The position numbers and the translations under genes were made by a program. Shown one piece after another: positions 7,650-15,997 of a DNA stretch of 64,000 nucleotides. Below the pieces are notes generated by a model. The model saw only the letters and a program-made list of their open reading frames with translations. It ran no database searches and was not told where the DNA came from. This DNA comes from Syntrophales bacterium (GTDB lineage: Bacteria > Desulfobacterota > Syntrophia > Syntrophales > UBA2210): the NCBI GenBank assembly GCA_023228425.1, contig JALOBE010000004.1, positions 1 to 64,000 on the forward strand, read 5' to 3'. How positions within the stretch are numbered: the stretch's first letter is position 1; each line of letters starts with the position of its first letter.

Positions 7650-8345
7650 ATGAACATCAGACATTTTCACGACTGGAAGGTGGATTACGCCGGGGCGGCG
7701 CGTATCCAAAAGGATCTGGCGGGCCGGGTGATCCTGCGCGACAGGGGTTTGCCCGATCGGATATCGCTCGTGGCCGGCGCCGACGTTTCCTATTCACGGG
7801 GCGACAACGTCATGTACGCCGCCGTGGTTGTCCTTGATTTCGCGAGCATGGAGACCGTGGAAGAATCCTGTCGGGCTGTCACGGTCGACTTTCCCTATAT
7901 CCCGGGTCTTCTTTCCTTTCGGGAGGGACCGGCGCTCCTTGCGGCATTCGGAGACCTTCGAACAGAGCCGGAGGTTGTCCTGTTCGACGGGCAGGGCATC
8001 GCGCATCCCAGGGGTCTGGGGCTGGCGTCGCACATGGGTCTTTTGCTTGACCTGCCCAGCATCGGATGCGCCAAAAGCCGTCTTTGTGGTGAATATGACG
8101 ATGTGGGCTGCGATCGGGGAGATTCGTCCCCCCTCGAGCACCGGGGGAAACGGGTGGGAGCCGTCCTTCGAACGAAGAACCGTGTAAAGCCTCTCTATAT
8201 ATCCCCGGGCCACAACATTTCACTGGAGAGCGCGCTCGAGATCGTCCTGTCCTGCTGCCGAGGCTACCGGTTGCCTGAGCCGACGCGGCAAGCCCACCTG
8301 GCCGTCAACCGGCTGCGCGTCATGCTCCGGCAGTCTCCTCGTTGA
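7650..8345 (+). CDS. nfi: endonuclease V (deoxyinosine 3'-endonuclease)
   Basis: A 231-residue DNA repair nuclease that cuts one bond 3' of deoxyinosine. Three acidic metal ligands are visible: Asp45 in VAGADVSY, Glu92 in IPGLLSFREGP and Asp113 in VLFDGQGIAHPR. The damaged-base wedge motif PYIPG (82-86) is also present. The start at 7650 gives the usual family length; an in-frame ATG at 7614 would add 12 residues without similarity. It stands alone, after a repeat array, and its 3' end overlaps by 26 bp with the 3' end of the broken cutA frame on the other strand. Confidence 0.92.
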   Translation: MNIRHFHDWKVDYAGAARIQKDLAGRVILRDRGLPDRISLVAGADVSYSRGDNVMYAAVVVLDFASMETVEESCRAVTVDFPYIPGLLSFREGPALLAAFGDLRTEPEVVLFDGQGIAHPRGLGLASHMGLLLDLPSIGCAKSRLCGEYDDVGCDRGDSSPLEHRGKRVGAVLRTKNRVKPLYISPGHNISLESALEIVLSCCRGYRLPEPTRQAHLAVNRLRVMLRQSPR

Positions 8346-8541
8346 TCCAGGCAAGGCAGGGCGCGAACCCTCCCTGGACGGGCAGTTTTATGATTTCAGG
8401 TACATCGTAGTTGTGGTTCTCTTCTATGCATGATTCGACGGCTGTGTATCGGCCGGCGGCGGTCTTTATCAGAAGCATCGCTTCCGGTTCATTCCGTTGC
8501 TTCGACCGCCTCTTGTCGTCACCAGCGGCTCTTTCCGTCAC
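8320..8541 (-). pseudogene. cutA: cutA remnant, N-terminal half missing
   Basis: The last about 52 residues of this 73-residue frame match the C-terminal half of the CutA1 divalent-cation tolerance protein: MLLIKTAAGRYTAVES, then NYDVPEIIKLPVQGG and LAWINEET. Intact CutA is about 105 residues. The first two strands and helix are absent; the frame instead starts in sequence of the dispersed repeat family (MTERAAGDDKRR...). No matching N-terminal half is found in another frame upstream. The most direct reading is that a repeat insertion replaced or deleted the 5' half. The remnant is convergent with nfi and overlaps it. Confidence 0.75.
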
Positions 8542-8971
8542 CGACGTTTCCTTGTCATTTCGACTGCCCCCCTTCCGTCACCGACGTTTCCTTGTCATTT
8601 CGACTGCCCCCCTTCCGTCATTTCGACCGGAGGGAACCGGAGGGAGAAATCTTTCACAATGACGGCAGGATGGCTGCGGAGAAAGATTTCTCGTCGCTTC
8701 GCTCCTCGAAATGACGGTATGTGGGTGCCCCTCGAAATAACAGGCAGCTTGAGAGCTTTTGGACATGACGGCACTGTGAGCGCTTCTTCAGGCGGCACAA
8801 TTCAGAGACCTTTCATTTTGTCATTTCGAGGAGCGAAGCGACGAGAAATCCATGTCCCGAGCAAAGCGAGGGATCTTTCAGACTTCTCACATGCGTTCGA
8901 AGTGACAGGGGAACGTTCGAAGTGACGGGGGAGAGGTCGAAATGACACAATCGATAGGTTTAAAGGTCTCA
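8500..8971. repeat. dispersed repeat element, composite
   Basis: A composite copy of the GTCATTTCGA/TCGAAATGAC family. It holds a tandem duplication of about 39 bp (8536-8574 and 8575-8613, each with CCGACGTTTCCTTGTCATT). Three hairpin-like units with GAAATC and GAGCGAAGCGACGAG cores follow. The right terminal sequence is TCGAAATGACACAATCGAT followed by AGGTTTAAAGGTCTCA. This right end reaches into the pyrE stop codon (8969-8971). The left part replaces the front of cutA. Confidence 0.85.
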
Positions 8972-9550
8972 GGCTTTCTTCATCCTTGTGTAGTAGTCCA
9001 TAATCTCCGTGCGGCTGAAGATCGCCCGAACGTCGGGTACGAACGCTTCTATTGCCTGCTTGCCGCCTTCTTCGCGGTCGATGAAGGCGATCACCGAATC
9101 GACGACCAGTCCCGCCTCCCGGACCCGATGTATTGCTTGTATGGTCGAACCACCGGTTGTTATGACATCATCGAGGACGATGACCCGTTCGCCGGCTTCG
9201 ACATTGCCCTCGAGCGCGCTTTGGGTTCCGTGTGACTTGGCGTCTTTGCGCACGACAAAGGACTTGATGGGCCTCCCCCGCTGCCAGGAAATGATGGACA
9301 GGGCGTTCGCCAGTGGATCGGCGCCCAGCGTGAGTCCCCCCGCTGCCGTTATATCCCGGTCGGCGACCATGTCGAAAAGGACGGCTCCCACCAGGTTCAT
9401 TCCCTCCGGGTCGAGGGTCGTGGGTTTGCAGTTGAAGTAATAGGTGCTGGTCTTGCCCGACGCCAGGGTGAAGGGAGGATCGTCCCGATAGCGGAATGAC
9501 TTTTCGATGACCATCTCCCGAAGTCGCGTTTTTATGGCATCCTGATCCAT
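8969..9550 (-). CDS. pyrE: orotate phosphoribosyltransferase
   Basis: A 193-residue cytoplasmic enzyme of pyrimidine synthesis that joins orotate and PRPP to make OMP. The PRPP-binding signature VIVLDDVITTGGS is at 123-135. The flexible catalytic loop VRKDAKSHGT is at 100-109, and the substrate segment TLASGKTSTYYFN is at 28-40. Length is normal for the family. It is a single leftward gene flanked on both sides by copies of the dispersed repeat. Its TGA stop coincides with the right end of the downstream copy. Confidence 0.95.
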   Translation of the reverse strand: MDQDAIKTRLREMVIEKSFRYRDDPPFTLASGKTSTYYFNCKPTTLDPEGMNLVGAVLFDMVADRDITAAGGLTLGADPLANALSIISWQRGRPIKSFVVRKDAKSHGTQSALEGNVEAGERVIVLDDVITTGGSTIQAIHRVREAGLVVDSVIAFIDREEGGKQAIEAFVPDVRAIFSRTEIMDYYTRMKKA

Positions 9551-9629
9551 GTTGTTGTATCTCCTCCAGGCGATTTGCTGTTTTTATGTATTCATCATGG
9601 GTAGCCCCGTGACCGACTCGTGCGGCAAC

Positions 9630-9765
9630 GAGAAATCTTTCTTGACTATCGCCACTGTGAAAGATTTCTCCCTCCGGTTCCCTCCGGTCGAAATGACGGA
9701 AAGAGCGGTCGCAATGATGGGGATTGCGGTTGCAGTGACATAATCAATAGTTTTTTAAAAGCGTT
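9630..9765. repeat. dispersed repeat element, short copy
   Basis: Contains GAGAAATCTTTC, GTGAAAGATTTCTCCCTCCGG, TCGAAATGACGG and the right-end word TGACATAATCAATAG followed by a T-rich stretch. It fills most of the gap between pyrE and tonB. No gene is seen in 9551-9788. Confidence 0.75.
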
Positions 9766-9788
9766 GAAGCCTTCCGGTACCATTGCTC

Positions 9789-10526
9789 TCACCATCGTTC
9801 ATCTCGCAGCTCGAACCTGACGGGAACCTCGACGGTCATGACGAAGGGAACGCCCCGGTGTGTTGCCGGATCGAACCGCCATGCGCGGACCGTGTTGAGG
9901 GCTGCTCTGTCCAGGAGTTCGTGTCCTGATGAATGCGTGACTTCGACGTTCCGGGCGCTCCCGTCTGTTCCCACCGTGACCGAAAGCACCACCAGTCCTT
10001 CGCAGCCTCTCCTGCGGGCAGCCAAGGGATACTCCGGGGGCGGATTGCCACGGTACCGTGGAAGGGCTGGAACGACTGAACCTGCCTGTTTCCGACCAGT
10101 CCGGTCTGGTTCGGTCTCATCCGCCGTTCTTTCCGGTCGCTGCCGCAAGGGTAGTGCATCTTCGGCCGGTTTTTCAACCGATTTCTTCGACTTCGTTTCG
10201 GGGGCTGGTTGTGGACGTTTTGAGGGTGCCGCCGCCAGCGCCGGAGGTCGGTGCTGCCCATGGTTGTCTCGAGGATGGGCCGTCACCCAGGGGCTTGCCT
10301 CAACAGGCCGCTGTCGTTTTCCCGGTTGCGCGGGCTCATTTTCGCCGGGACGGGCCTGAACCGACGCGTCCGGTTTTGTCCCGACGAAAGACACCTCCAA
10401 TGTTCGTTTTGACGGGATTTTCAGCATTACGGGCGAGAAGGGCTTCGGCAGGTGTAGCACGGCCATGGACCCGTGCAGGGCCAGGGCGATGACCAGGGCG
10501 ATACCGAAGCGTCCCGTTTCTCTCAT
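9789..10526 (-). CDS. tonB: TonB family energy-transducing protein
   Basis: A 245-residue inner-membrane anchored periplasmic protein. Residues 8-25 form the single N-terminal membrane segment. Residues 50-155 are a Pro-, Lys- and Glu-rich spacer that spans the periplasm. The C-terminal TonB domain starts near 158, with PPPEYPLAARR, GLVVLSVTV and LDRAALNTVRAWRFDP. It carries proton-motive energy from ExbB-ExbD to outer-membrane receptors by pairing with their TonB box. Its ATG overlaps the exbD stop (ATGA), so it is the third gene of exbB-exbD-tonB. The downstream position in the B12 locus points to the BtuB-like receptor as its client. Confidence 0.92.
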   Translation of the reverse strand: MRETGRFGIALVIALALHGSMAVLHLPKPFSPVMLKIPSKRTLEVSFVGTKPDASVQARPGENEPAQPGKRQRPVEASPWVTAHPRDNHGQHRPPALAAAPSKRPQPAPETKSKKSVEKPAEDALPLRQRPERTADETEPDRTGRKQAGSVVPALPRYRGNPPPEYPLAARRRGCEGLVVLSVTVGTDGSARNVEVTHSSGHELLDRAALNTVRAWRFDPATHRGVPFVMTVEVPVRFELRDERW

Positions 10527-10984
10527 CTCTCTGAAGACTCCCCTGGTGGTTTGAAGGTTCTTTCGCCGGCTTCCCCCTCTCCCGCTTTTCCTGTTGTTTC
10601 GAGCACAACGCCCGTCACGCCCGCCGATCGGATGGCGTCCATGACGAAGATAATCCGGTCATAGGAGACGTTCCTGTCACCGGAAACCATGACTCGCTGA
10701 TCGGGATCTCCCCGGAGCAGCAGGGTGACCTGTCGGGACAGTGTGGACGGTTCGACCCGGTGGCCTTCAAGGAATATGGTCCCGTCGGCATCGATGGAGA
10801 CAGTGACGGGCGCCCCCTTTTCAACCGAAGCGGTGCCGGCACCGGGGAGCTCCAGGCTGATGCCTTTCTGGGCCGTCATGGTCATGGAAAAGAGGATAAA
10901 CGTGACCAGTAGCAGAAAAATGACATCGAGGAGGGGGATCATCTCGATGCGCGCCTTGTGTCGCCGGGGTCGCGCGATCTTCAT
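10523..10984 (-). CDS. exbD: ExbD/TolR family proton channel subunit
   Basis: A 153-residue protein with one membrane helix at about 15-36 (MIPLLDVIFLLLVTFILF) containing the essential Asp20 that binds protons, followed by a periplasmic domain. With ExbB it forms the motor that energises TonB. ATGA overlaps link it to exbB upstream and tonB downstream, so the three are a tight operon. TolR is the alternative family member, but the adjacent tonB and absence of tolA or tolB favour ExbD. Confidence 0.9.
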   Translation of the reverse strand: MKIARPRRHKARIEMIPLLDVIFLLLVTFILFSMTMTAQKGISLELPGAGTASVEKGAPVTVSIDADGTIFLEGHRVEPSTLSRQVTLLLRGDPDQRVMVSGDRNVSYDRIIFVMDAIRSAGVTGVVLETTGKAGEGEAGERTFKPPGESSER

Positions 10985-11601
10985 CGGCCGTCGCCCTTTC
11001 CGTTCTTGTTTTTTTCCACGAGCATTTCAAGGGTTGTGGCGTATTTTTCAATCTCGTCCGTCGCCTTTTCAACACGATCGGAAAAATAATTGTAGGGGAT
11101 GAGACTGAAGATCGCGATGACCAGCCCGAAGGCTGTGGTTATCAGTGCCTGGCCGATTCCGGCCGTAACGGCGGCGGGATTGTTAACGCCGGCCTCTCCA
11201 AGGATGGTGAAAGAAAAGATGATACCCGTGACGGTTCCAAGGATTCCCAGAAGCGGAGCCAGGGTGATCATGGTGTCCAGAACGGGCAGGTAGCGTCTCA
11301 TGCGGCTGATTTCTTCGCCGGCGGCCATCTGGAGGGCTTCCCGGAGAGAGAACTCCCGGTGGACCATACCGCAGACAAGCACCCTGATGCGGGGATCACG
11401 GGAACCTTCAGCCAGCCGGCGGGCACCCTGGAGGTCGTTTTTCTCGACGCAGGCCATGAAGTTCTCGATTCCGGCAAAGTCGCTGTCACGCCCCTGACGA
11501 ATCCAGAACAGGGCCCGTTCAATGATAACGGTGAGGGACAGGATGGAGCAGAACAGAAGCGGATACATGACGGGACCGCCCCGGCAGAAATAGTCGATCA
11601 T
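10981..11601 (-). CDS. exbB: ExbB/TolQ/MotA family proton channel subunit
   Basis: A 206-residue inner-membrane protein with three helices: about 13-34, about 105-131 (LAPLLGILGTVTGIIFSF) and about 150-172 (ALITTAFGLVIAIFSLIPYNY). The GTVTGI and TTAFGL stretches are typical of the family and line the proton path. The first gene of exbB-exbD-tonB. A long repeat-filled gap separates it from btuF, so it may be transcribed by read-through or from its own unseen promoter. Confidence 0.9.
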   Translation of the reverse strand: MIDYFCRGGPVMYPLLFCSILSLTVIIERALFWIRQGRDSDFAGIENFMACVEKNDLQGARRLAEGSRDPRIRVLVCGMVHREFSLREALQMAAGEEISRMRRYLPVLDTMITLAPLLGILGTVTGIIFSFTILGEAGVNNPAAVTAGIGQALITTAFGLVIAIFSLIPYNYFSDRVEKATDEIEKYATTLEMLVEKNKNGKGDGR

Positions 11602-11689
11602 GTTGCGAACCTTTCCTTTGATGCGAGCGTTGAAGAAGCGTCGTTTGCGGTGTTACGACCGCTGTTTCATTTCAACAGGTCTATCGTGT

Positions 11690-12255
11690 TCTTCAGATTG
11701 TTCTATATCGCTCGATTGTTTCAGTTTGACTGCCCTCTTCTATCATTTTGATCGCCCTCCCCGCCAGTTTGCCCGCTCTTTCCGTCGTCTCGACCGCCCT
11801 CCCCGTCAGCTTGACTGCCCTCTTCCGTCGTCTCGACCGCCCTCTTCCGTCATTTTGCCCGCTCTCTCTGTCTTTTCGATTGCCCTCCCTGTCATTTCGA
11901 CCGGAGGGAGAAATCTGAAGAGATCGCACTAGAAGAGAAAGATTTCTCGTCGCTTCGCTCCTCGAAATGACGGAATTAAACACTCCTCAAAATGACGGGA
12001 TTCAACGCTCCCCTGACGGGATTCAACGTTTCTCGAAATAATGAAATACACAATGTCCTTCGAAATAACGAAATGCACAATGTCCCCTGAAATAACGGAA
12101 TGCACAATGTTCCTCGAAATGACGGAATTAAACACTCCTCAAAATGACGGAATTCAACGCTCTCCTGACGGGATTAAACGTTTCTCGAAGTAACGGAACG
12201 CGCAATGTTCCTCGAAATGACGGAACGCACAATGTTTCTCGGAATGACGGGGTTA
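11690..12255. repeat. dispersed repeat element, longest degenerate copy
   Basis: From 11735 to 11905 run degenerate tandem units of the type CCGTC(A/G)TTTCGACCGCCCTCC. At 11938-11972 sits a hairpin-like unit with GATTTCTCGTCGCTTCGCTC and CTCGAAATGACGG. From 11973 to 12255 run about a dozen units of roughly 21-27 bp, alternating CTCGAAATGACGGAATTAAAC-like and AATGACGGAACGCACAATGT-like words. Two segments of about 100 bp inside (11966-12060 and 12115-12205) are near copies of each other. The array reaches the stop codon region of btuF. No gene is seen. Confidence 0.85.
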
Positions 12256-13221
12256 AAAAAACTCTCCTGTTCCCGCGTCCGGCACGTCTTCAGGGCCTGT
12301 CTCTTCCGCCGGGTGAAGGAAGGCCGCCAGTGTTTCGATTCCTTCGACGAGCCGCGGCGTCGGCTGGTAGAGTATGTCCGGGTCGATAGAGTAAATACGG
12401 CCGCCGGTGACGGCGGGGATGTCCCTCCAGCACGTCCAGCGCTCTGTCCGGGACCGTCCGGTCGTTTCGGTGCCCATGGACGCGAGGATGATGACCTCGG
12501 GCATTGCGGCGATGACCATCTCCATGTTCACCCTCGGGTAGCGGATGGCGGAATGGCTGAAAACGTTGATGCCGCCCGCTGTTTCTATGGCCCGCTCATG
12601 AAAGGTTCCTCCACCGACGGTTATGAGCGGATCAGCTGAAACCTGGAGAAACACCCGGGGTTTCGCTCTGCCGGCGTGGCGCGCGGCCACCCGGTCCAGG
12701 CGACGGCCCAGATCGTCCACAAGAAGTATCGCCCTCTCGGATGTCCCCGTAATGATGCCGAGATCGACGATCATGGCGAGCATGCTCTCCAGGTCCCGGG
12801 GATTCGTGACATACACGGGAAAGCCCGCCCGCTCCAGTTGGATCACTGTCTCCCTGGGGTTGCCATCGACGGTGGCAATGATGCAGTCCGGGTCGAGACC
12901 GATGATCCGTTCCAGTGAAAGGGAGGTGAATCCTCCCACCTTGGGCCGGTCCAGGGCCGCGCCGGGGTAACGACTGTCAGTGGTGACGCCCACGATCTCC
13001 TCATCCAGGCCCAGGGCGAAGAGGGTCTCCGTGATATTAGGCGCAAGCGATACGATCCGTTTCGGGGGCTCTGGAATAATGACGGTCCGGCCCAGGGCGT
13101 CGGTGTAGCAAGCCGCTTCCGCCCGGGCGGGAAGGCGCGGAAGCAGAAGGAGAATGAGGAGGATGCACCAGGCCACCGTGAAAACGGTGACGATGGTGGT
13201 TCTCTTGGCGTGTCCGTTCAT
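12253..13221 (-). CDS. btuF: periplasmic cobalamin-binding protein (BtuF/FecB family)
   Basis: A 322-residue binding protein. Residues 12-34 form an uncleaved-looking or signal-type hydrophobic segment. The mature part opens with the family signature RIVSLAPNITETLFALGL (55-72) and then VGVTT, and later has RPKVGGF, typical of the two-lobed helical-backbone binding fold. It should hand vitamin B12 to the BtuCD importer. The riboswitch upstream of btuC and the neighbouring BtuB-like receptor favour cobalamin over ferric siderophores; the family alone does not distinguish them. It lies downstream of btuB, separated by a repeat copy. Confidence 0.82.
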   Translation of the reverse strand: MNGHAKRTTIVTVFTVAWCILLILLLLPRLPARAEAACYTDALGRTVIIPEPPKRIVSLAPNITETLFALGLDEEIVGVTTDSRYPGAALDRPKVGGFTSLSLERIIGLDPDCIIATVDGNPRETVIQLERAGFPVYVTNPRDLESMLAMIVDLGIITGTSERAILLVDDLGRRLDRVAARHAGRAKPRVFLQVSADPLITVGGGTFHERAIETAGGINVFSHSAIRYPRVNMEMVIAAMPEVIILASMGTETTGRSRTERWTCWRDIPAVTGGRIYSIDPDILYQPTPRLVEGIETLAAFLHPAEETGPEDVPDAGTGEFF

Positions 13222-13370
13222 TGCAATGATGACCTTTTTTGAAGGGTCCGTAGAAAACCGGCGAGCCTGGTATTTCCCCCGTATCAGGAATCCTGTTATT
13301 CCCGCCGGGGTAGGCTATAGTGCCCGCCAAGGTACATCCAGGGTGTAACGACCGTTTGAAAACCTGTCGA
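13222..13370. other. btuF upstream gap
   Basis: About 150 bp between the btuF start and the left end of the next repeat. It holds an inverted repeat, CCGGCG (13257-13262 and near 13305-13310), flanking a GC-rich stretch that resembles a second kind of intergenic repeat (GAATCCTGTTATTCCCGCC). No B12-riboswitch features are seen here. Confidence 0.3.
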
Positions 13371-13602
13371 AACCTTTGCACAACTGTCGATTATGTCATT
13401 TCGATATCAAGGAAAGATTTCTCGTCGCTACGCTCCTCGAAATGACATTTTTAAAAGTCACTTCGAACTTTCCCCTGTCACTTCGAACGCATGTGAGAAG
13501 TCTCAAAGATCCCTCGCTGCGCTCGGGACAGGGATTTCTCGTCGCGATGCTCCTCGAAATGACACAATGAAAGGTCTCATGACAAAATTTAAAGGTCTCG
13601 AT
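13371..13602. repeat. dispersed repeat element with left terminal inverted repeat
   Basis: Starts with the left end AACCTTTGCACAACTGTCGA followed by TTATGTCATTTCGA (13371-13403). It contains two hairpin-like units (GATTTCTCGTCGCTACGCTC and GATTTCTCGTCGCGATGCTC), each closing with CTCGAAATGAC, and a middle unit with CACTTCGAACGCATGTGAG. It ends with AATGACACAATGAAAGGTCT near the btuB stop codon. The left end is the inverse of the right end seen at 8937-8970. Confidence 0.88.
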
Positions 13603-15657
13603 TCAGAACCGGACCGACAGCCCTCCCTTGATGGTGCGACCCGGAGCGGGATAGTAGGTGTTGTCGCCTCCCCACTGTTGCATGTCGAAGCCGTAGGTAG
13701 CGTATTCTTCATCGGTGATATTTTCAATCCCGAGGAAGGCGCGTAGCTCAACCCTTTCGAGGACGGGACGATAGTGGAGGTAGAGGTCGAACGTGGTTCG
13801 TCCTTCCAGTTTTTCCGTGTTGTTGTCGAAGTCATCGGCAAGAAAGGCGTCACCGACGTGATGAACTTCCGGTCGGAAAATAAGGTCGCCGGGCAGGACA
13901 ATCTCCAAGGCCAGGGAGGACATGAATCGAGGAGCCATAGGCACATCGTTCCCACTACAGATGCCCTCCCGGAATTTTGAACGGCTGAAGGCGGCGTTTC
14001 CTTCCATGGTGAAGAGATCGTCAAGCCGGTAACGGGCGTTGAACTCCAGACCCTCGTGGCGCGTACTGTCCAGGTTCCTGTTCTGTCCCGTGGGCCACAG
14101 ACCAACGTAAACGATTTTGTCTTTCATGTCGATCCTGTAGGCGGTAAGACCGACCCGAAGGTTTTCCAGGAGGGAAAACCGCCCTCCCACCTCGTAAGAG
14201 CGCCCCCGTTCCTTGTCCAGGTTCTCCAGGAAGGTAATGGGAAAGCCGAGATAGGACGCCTGTTCATCGAGAAAGGGATACCGGAAGAAGGTGCCGTAGG
14301 TGGCGAAAAGGTTCGATTTTTCTCCACAGAGCCAGGTAAGACCCGCATCCCACGCTGTTGCGCGGTGTACTTTTTTCGTCTGGTCGAATCGTTCCGTGGG
14401 ATCGGCGGCGTTGTGATAGCCGCCGGTGATGGTTGCCTGTTCGGCACGCAGGCCGGCACTCAAAACAAGTGATGGCAGCAGGGAAAATTCGTTGCGAAGA
14501 TAGCCGCCGATGCTGCGTTTCGTGAACTCGATGGCATGGGTCCTGGCTGATCGTCCCGGATCGCCGTACTTGTCGAGGTCCATCGTTTCCCTGTAGAAGT
14601 CCAGTCCCAGGGTAAGCTTGTTGGTCTGTCCCGCGATGGTGCTTTCAAGGACGTAGCGTGGCGTTATCGCCAGGGTTCCCATATCGTAGGTGTTGTACTG
14701 GTTCGACCATTGGGAGGGCATATCCGGCTCCAGTTTTTTCGATCCATAGGCAATTCCCAAAGAAAATTCACCGGAATCGCCAAGGTATTTTTCCATGAGG
14801 ATATGGATGTTACTGTAACGATCGGACGACTCGTCATTCAGGTGGGCAGGAGACTGGGCCTGTTTCCGGTCCACCGCCATCTGGGCTTTCGTAAGCGCTC
14901 CCGGCATGTCATAGTCTGTCTCGTTGCAGGAGAAGCCGAAAGACAGCTTGATGGTATCCGTGGCGGCATACCCCACGTCGAGACCGGCTCCCCGGGAAGA
15001 AAACTTCGATCGCTCCCGGTATCCGAAGGTTTTCAGGTTTTCACCGAACAGGCTATAAGAAAGGTTTCCCTTCGAGCCGGATACCCCGAGCCGTTCGTTG
15101 TGAAGGCCGTAGCTGCCGATCATGACCGACGCATCGAGGGTGGGGGGTCCTGTACCTTTCTTTGTAATAATGTTGATCACACCGGCGACGGCGGAGTCGC
15201 CATAGAGAACGGCCCCGGATCCGCGGACCACCTCGATGCGGTCGATTGTGGCCAGGGGAACCTGGAGCCAGTTGATGGAGTGCATGTCGGGACGGTTGAG
15301 TCGCCGTCCGTCGAGCATGACCAGTACCGTGCCGAAGGGGTTGTCGCCGCCCATGCCGCGCAGATCGACCATGGCTTCCGAGGGGTTGCCGCTGTAAGAT
15401 CGGACATTGACGCTTTCCAGCTTTTCCAGGAGCTCCACGACGGATGTCGCCCCCGACTGTTCGATGTCATCGGCGGTTATGACACTCACGTTGGCCGGGA
15501 TCTTGCGAACCTCTTCGATCCCACGGGTGGCTGTCACTACTACCTCTTCCAGCACGACGGTGTGTTCCTGTTCCGTTCCCCGGGCGTGCTGGGCCCATCC
15601 TGTCTGGCTGACGAAGAGGATCGAGGTTGCGGCAAGGAACAGTGTGAGATGTTTCAT
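13603..15657 (-). CDS. btuB: TonB-dependent outer-membrane receptor, cobalamin-type
   Basis: A 684-residue outer-membrane beta-barrel. A signal peptide spans about 1-22 (ending ...SQTGWA). A TonB-box-like EEVVVTATR precedes the plug domain (about 45-160), which carries VSVITADDIEQSGA, VMLDGRRL and RIEVVRGSGAVLYGDSAVAG. The barrel follows, with many alternating aromatic strands, and ends in Phe, the outer-membrane insertion signal. The receptor captures its ligand at the surface and imports it with energy from TonB-ExbBD, encoded downstream. It sits between btuD and btuF in a riboswitch-led cluster, so vitamin B12 or another corrinoid is the likely ligand; a siderophore role cannot be excluded. 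Confidence 0.88.
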   Translation of the reverse strand: MKHLTLFLAATSILFVSQTGWAQHARGTEQEHTVVLEEVVVTATRGIEEVRKIPANVSVITADDIEQSGATSVVELLEKLESVNVRSYSGNPSEAMVDLRGMGGDNPFGTVLVMLDGRRLNRPDMHSINWLQVPLATIDRIEVVRGSGAVLYGDSAVAGVINIITKKGTGPPTLDASVMIGSYGLHNERLGVSGSKGNLSYSLFGENLKTFGYRERSKFSSRGAGLDVGYAATDTIKLSFGFSCNETDYDMPGALTKAQMAVDRKQAQSPAHLNDESSDRYSNIHILMEKYLGDSGEFSLGIAYGSKKLEPDMPSQWSNQYNTYDMGTLAITPRYVLESTIAGQTNKLTLGLDFYRETMDLDKYGDPGRSARTHAIEFTKRSIGGYLRNEFSLLPSLVLSAGLRAEQATITGGYHNAADPTERFDQTKKVHRATAWDAGLTWLCGEKSNLFATYGTFFRYPFLDEQASYLGFPITFLENLDKERGRSYEVGGRFSLLENLRVGLTAYRIDMKDKIVYVGLWPTGQNRNLDSTRHEGLEFNARYRLDDLFTMEGNAAFSRSKFREGICSGNDVPMAPRFMSSLALEIVLPGDLIFRPEVHHVGDAFLADDFDNNTEKLEGRTTFDLYLHYRPVLERVELRAFLGIENITDEEYATYGFDMQQWGGDNTYYPAPGRTIKGGLSVRF

Positions 15658-15799
15658 GAAATCACTCCTATCCTTTCAAGGTTGATGTTCTCGTAAAAAG
15701 TCCGGAAAACGTCTGATAGAGGGCGGCTTTGTACAAAGCTCCTTGAGAGCGCAATTAAACATCCGGACTTTTTCTGAAGCCGTCAAGGTTGTTTCCTTT
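15658..15799. repeat. MITE-like inverted-repeat element, copy 1
   Basis: A perfect 12-bp inverted repeat AAAAAGTCCGGA (15695-15706) and TCCGGACTTTTT (15762-15773) encloses a 14-bp palindrome GCTTTGTACAAAGC near 15726-15739. Read on the minus strand, the words CCGGATG, ATTGCGCTCT and GGAGCTTTGTACAAAGCCG recur in the same order in the element at 34911-35064. It lies just upstream of btuB and could form a large hairpin in its leader. Confidence 0.7.
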
Positions 15800-15997
15800 G
15801 AGCTCTTTGAGGGCTGTCTCTTGTGTCATTTCGACCTCTCCCCTGTCACTTCGAACGCATGTGAGAAGTCTGAAAGATCCCTCGCTGTGCTCGGGACATG
15901 GATTTCTCGTCGCTACGCTCCTCGAAATGACAAAATCGCTCTGCTCCTCGAAACGACGAAATCGCTCTGCTCCTCGAAATGACACAATTCAAAGTTC
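15800..15997. repeat. dispersed repeat element
   Basis: Carries GTCATTTCGACCTC, CACTTCGAACGCATGTGAG, a unit GATTTCTCGTCGCTACGCTC with CTCGAAATGAC, and two shortened units (ATCGCTCTGCTCCTCGAAA). It ends AAATGACACAATTCAAAGTT followed by CTCA, whose last TCA is the btuD stop codon (15998-16000). Most of it is nearly identical to the copy at 13440-13560. Confidence 0.85.

Noticed and set aside
8411..8925. Several frames of 60-142 residues within repeat copies
   Set aside because: All share peptides such as SFRGAKRREI or FSSLRSSK that simply translate the dispersed repeat in different frames.
10981..11601. TolQ-TolR-TolA system
   Set aside because: No tolA, tolB or pal is adjacent; a tonB follows by ATGA overlap, so ExbB-ExbD is the better call.
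13222..13370. A second cobalamin riboswitch before btuF
   Set aside because: The stretch has an inverted repeat but lacks the B12 box and the core words found at 18390-18546.
14710..15696. 328-residue plus-strand frame
   Set aside because: Fully antisense to the btuB plug and barrel, no motif; a shadow of a high-GC gene.
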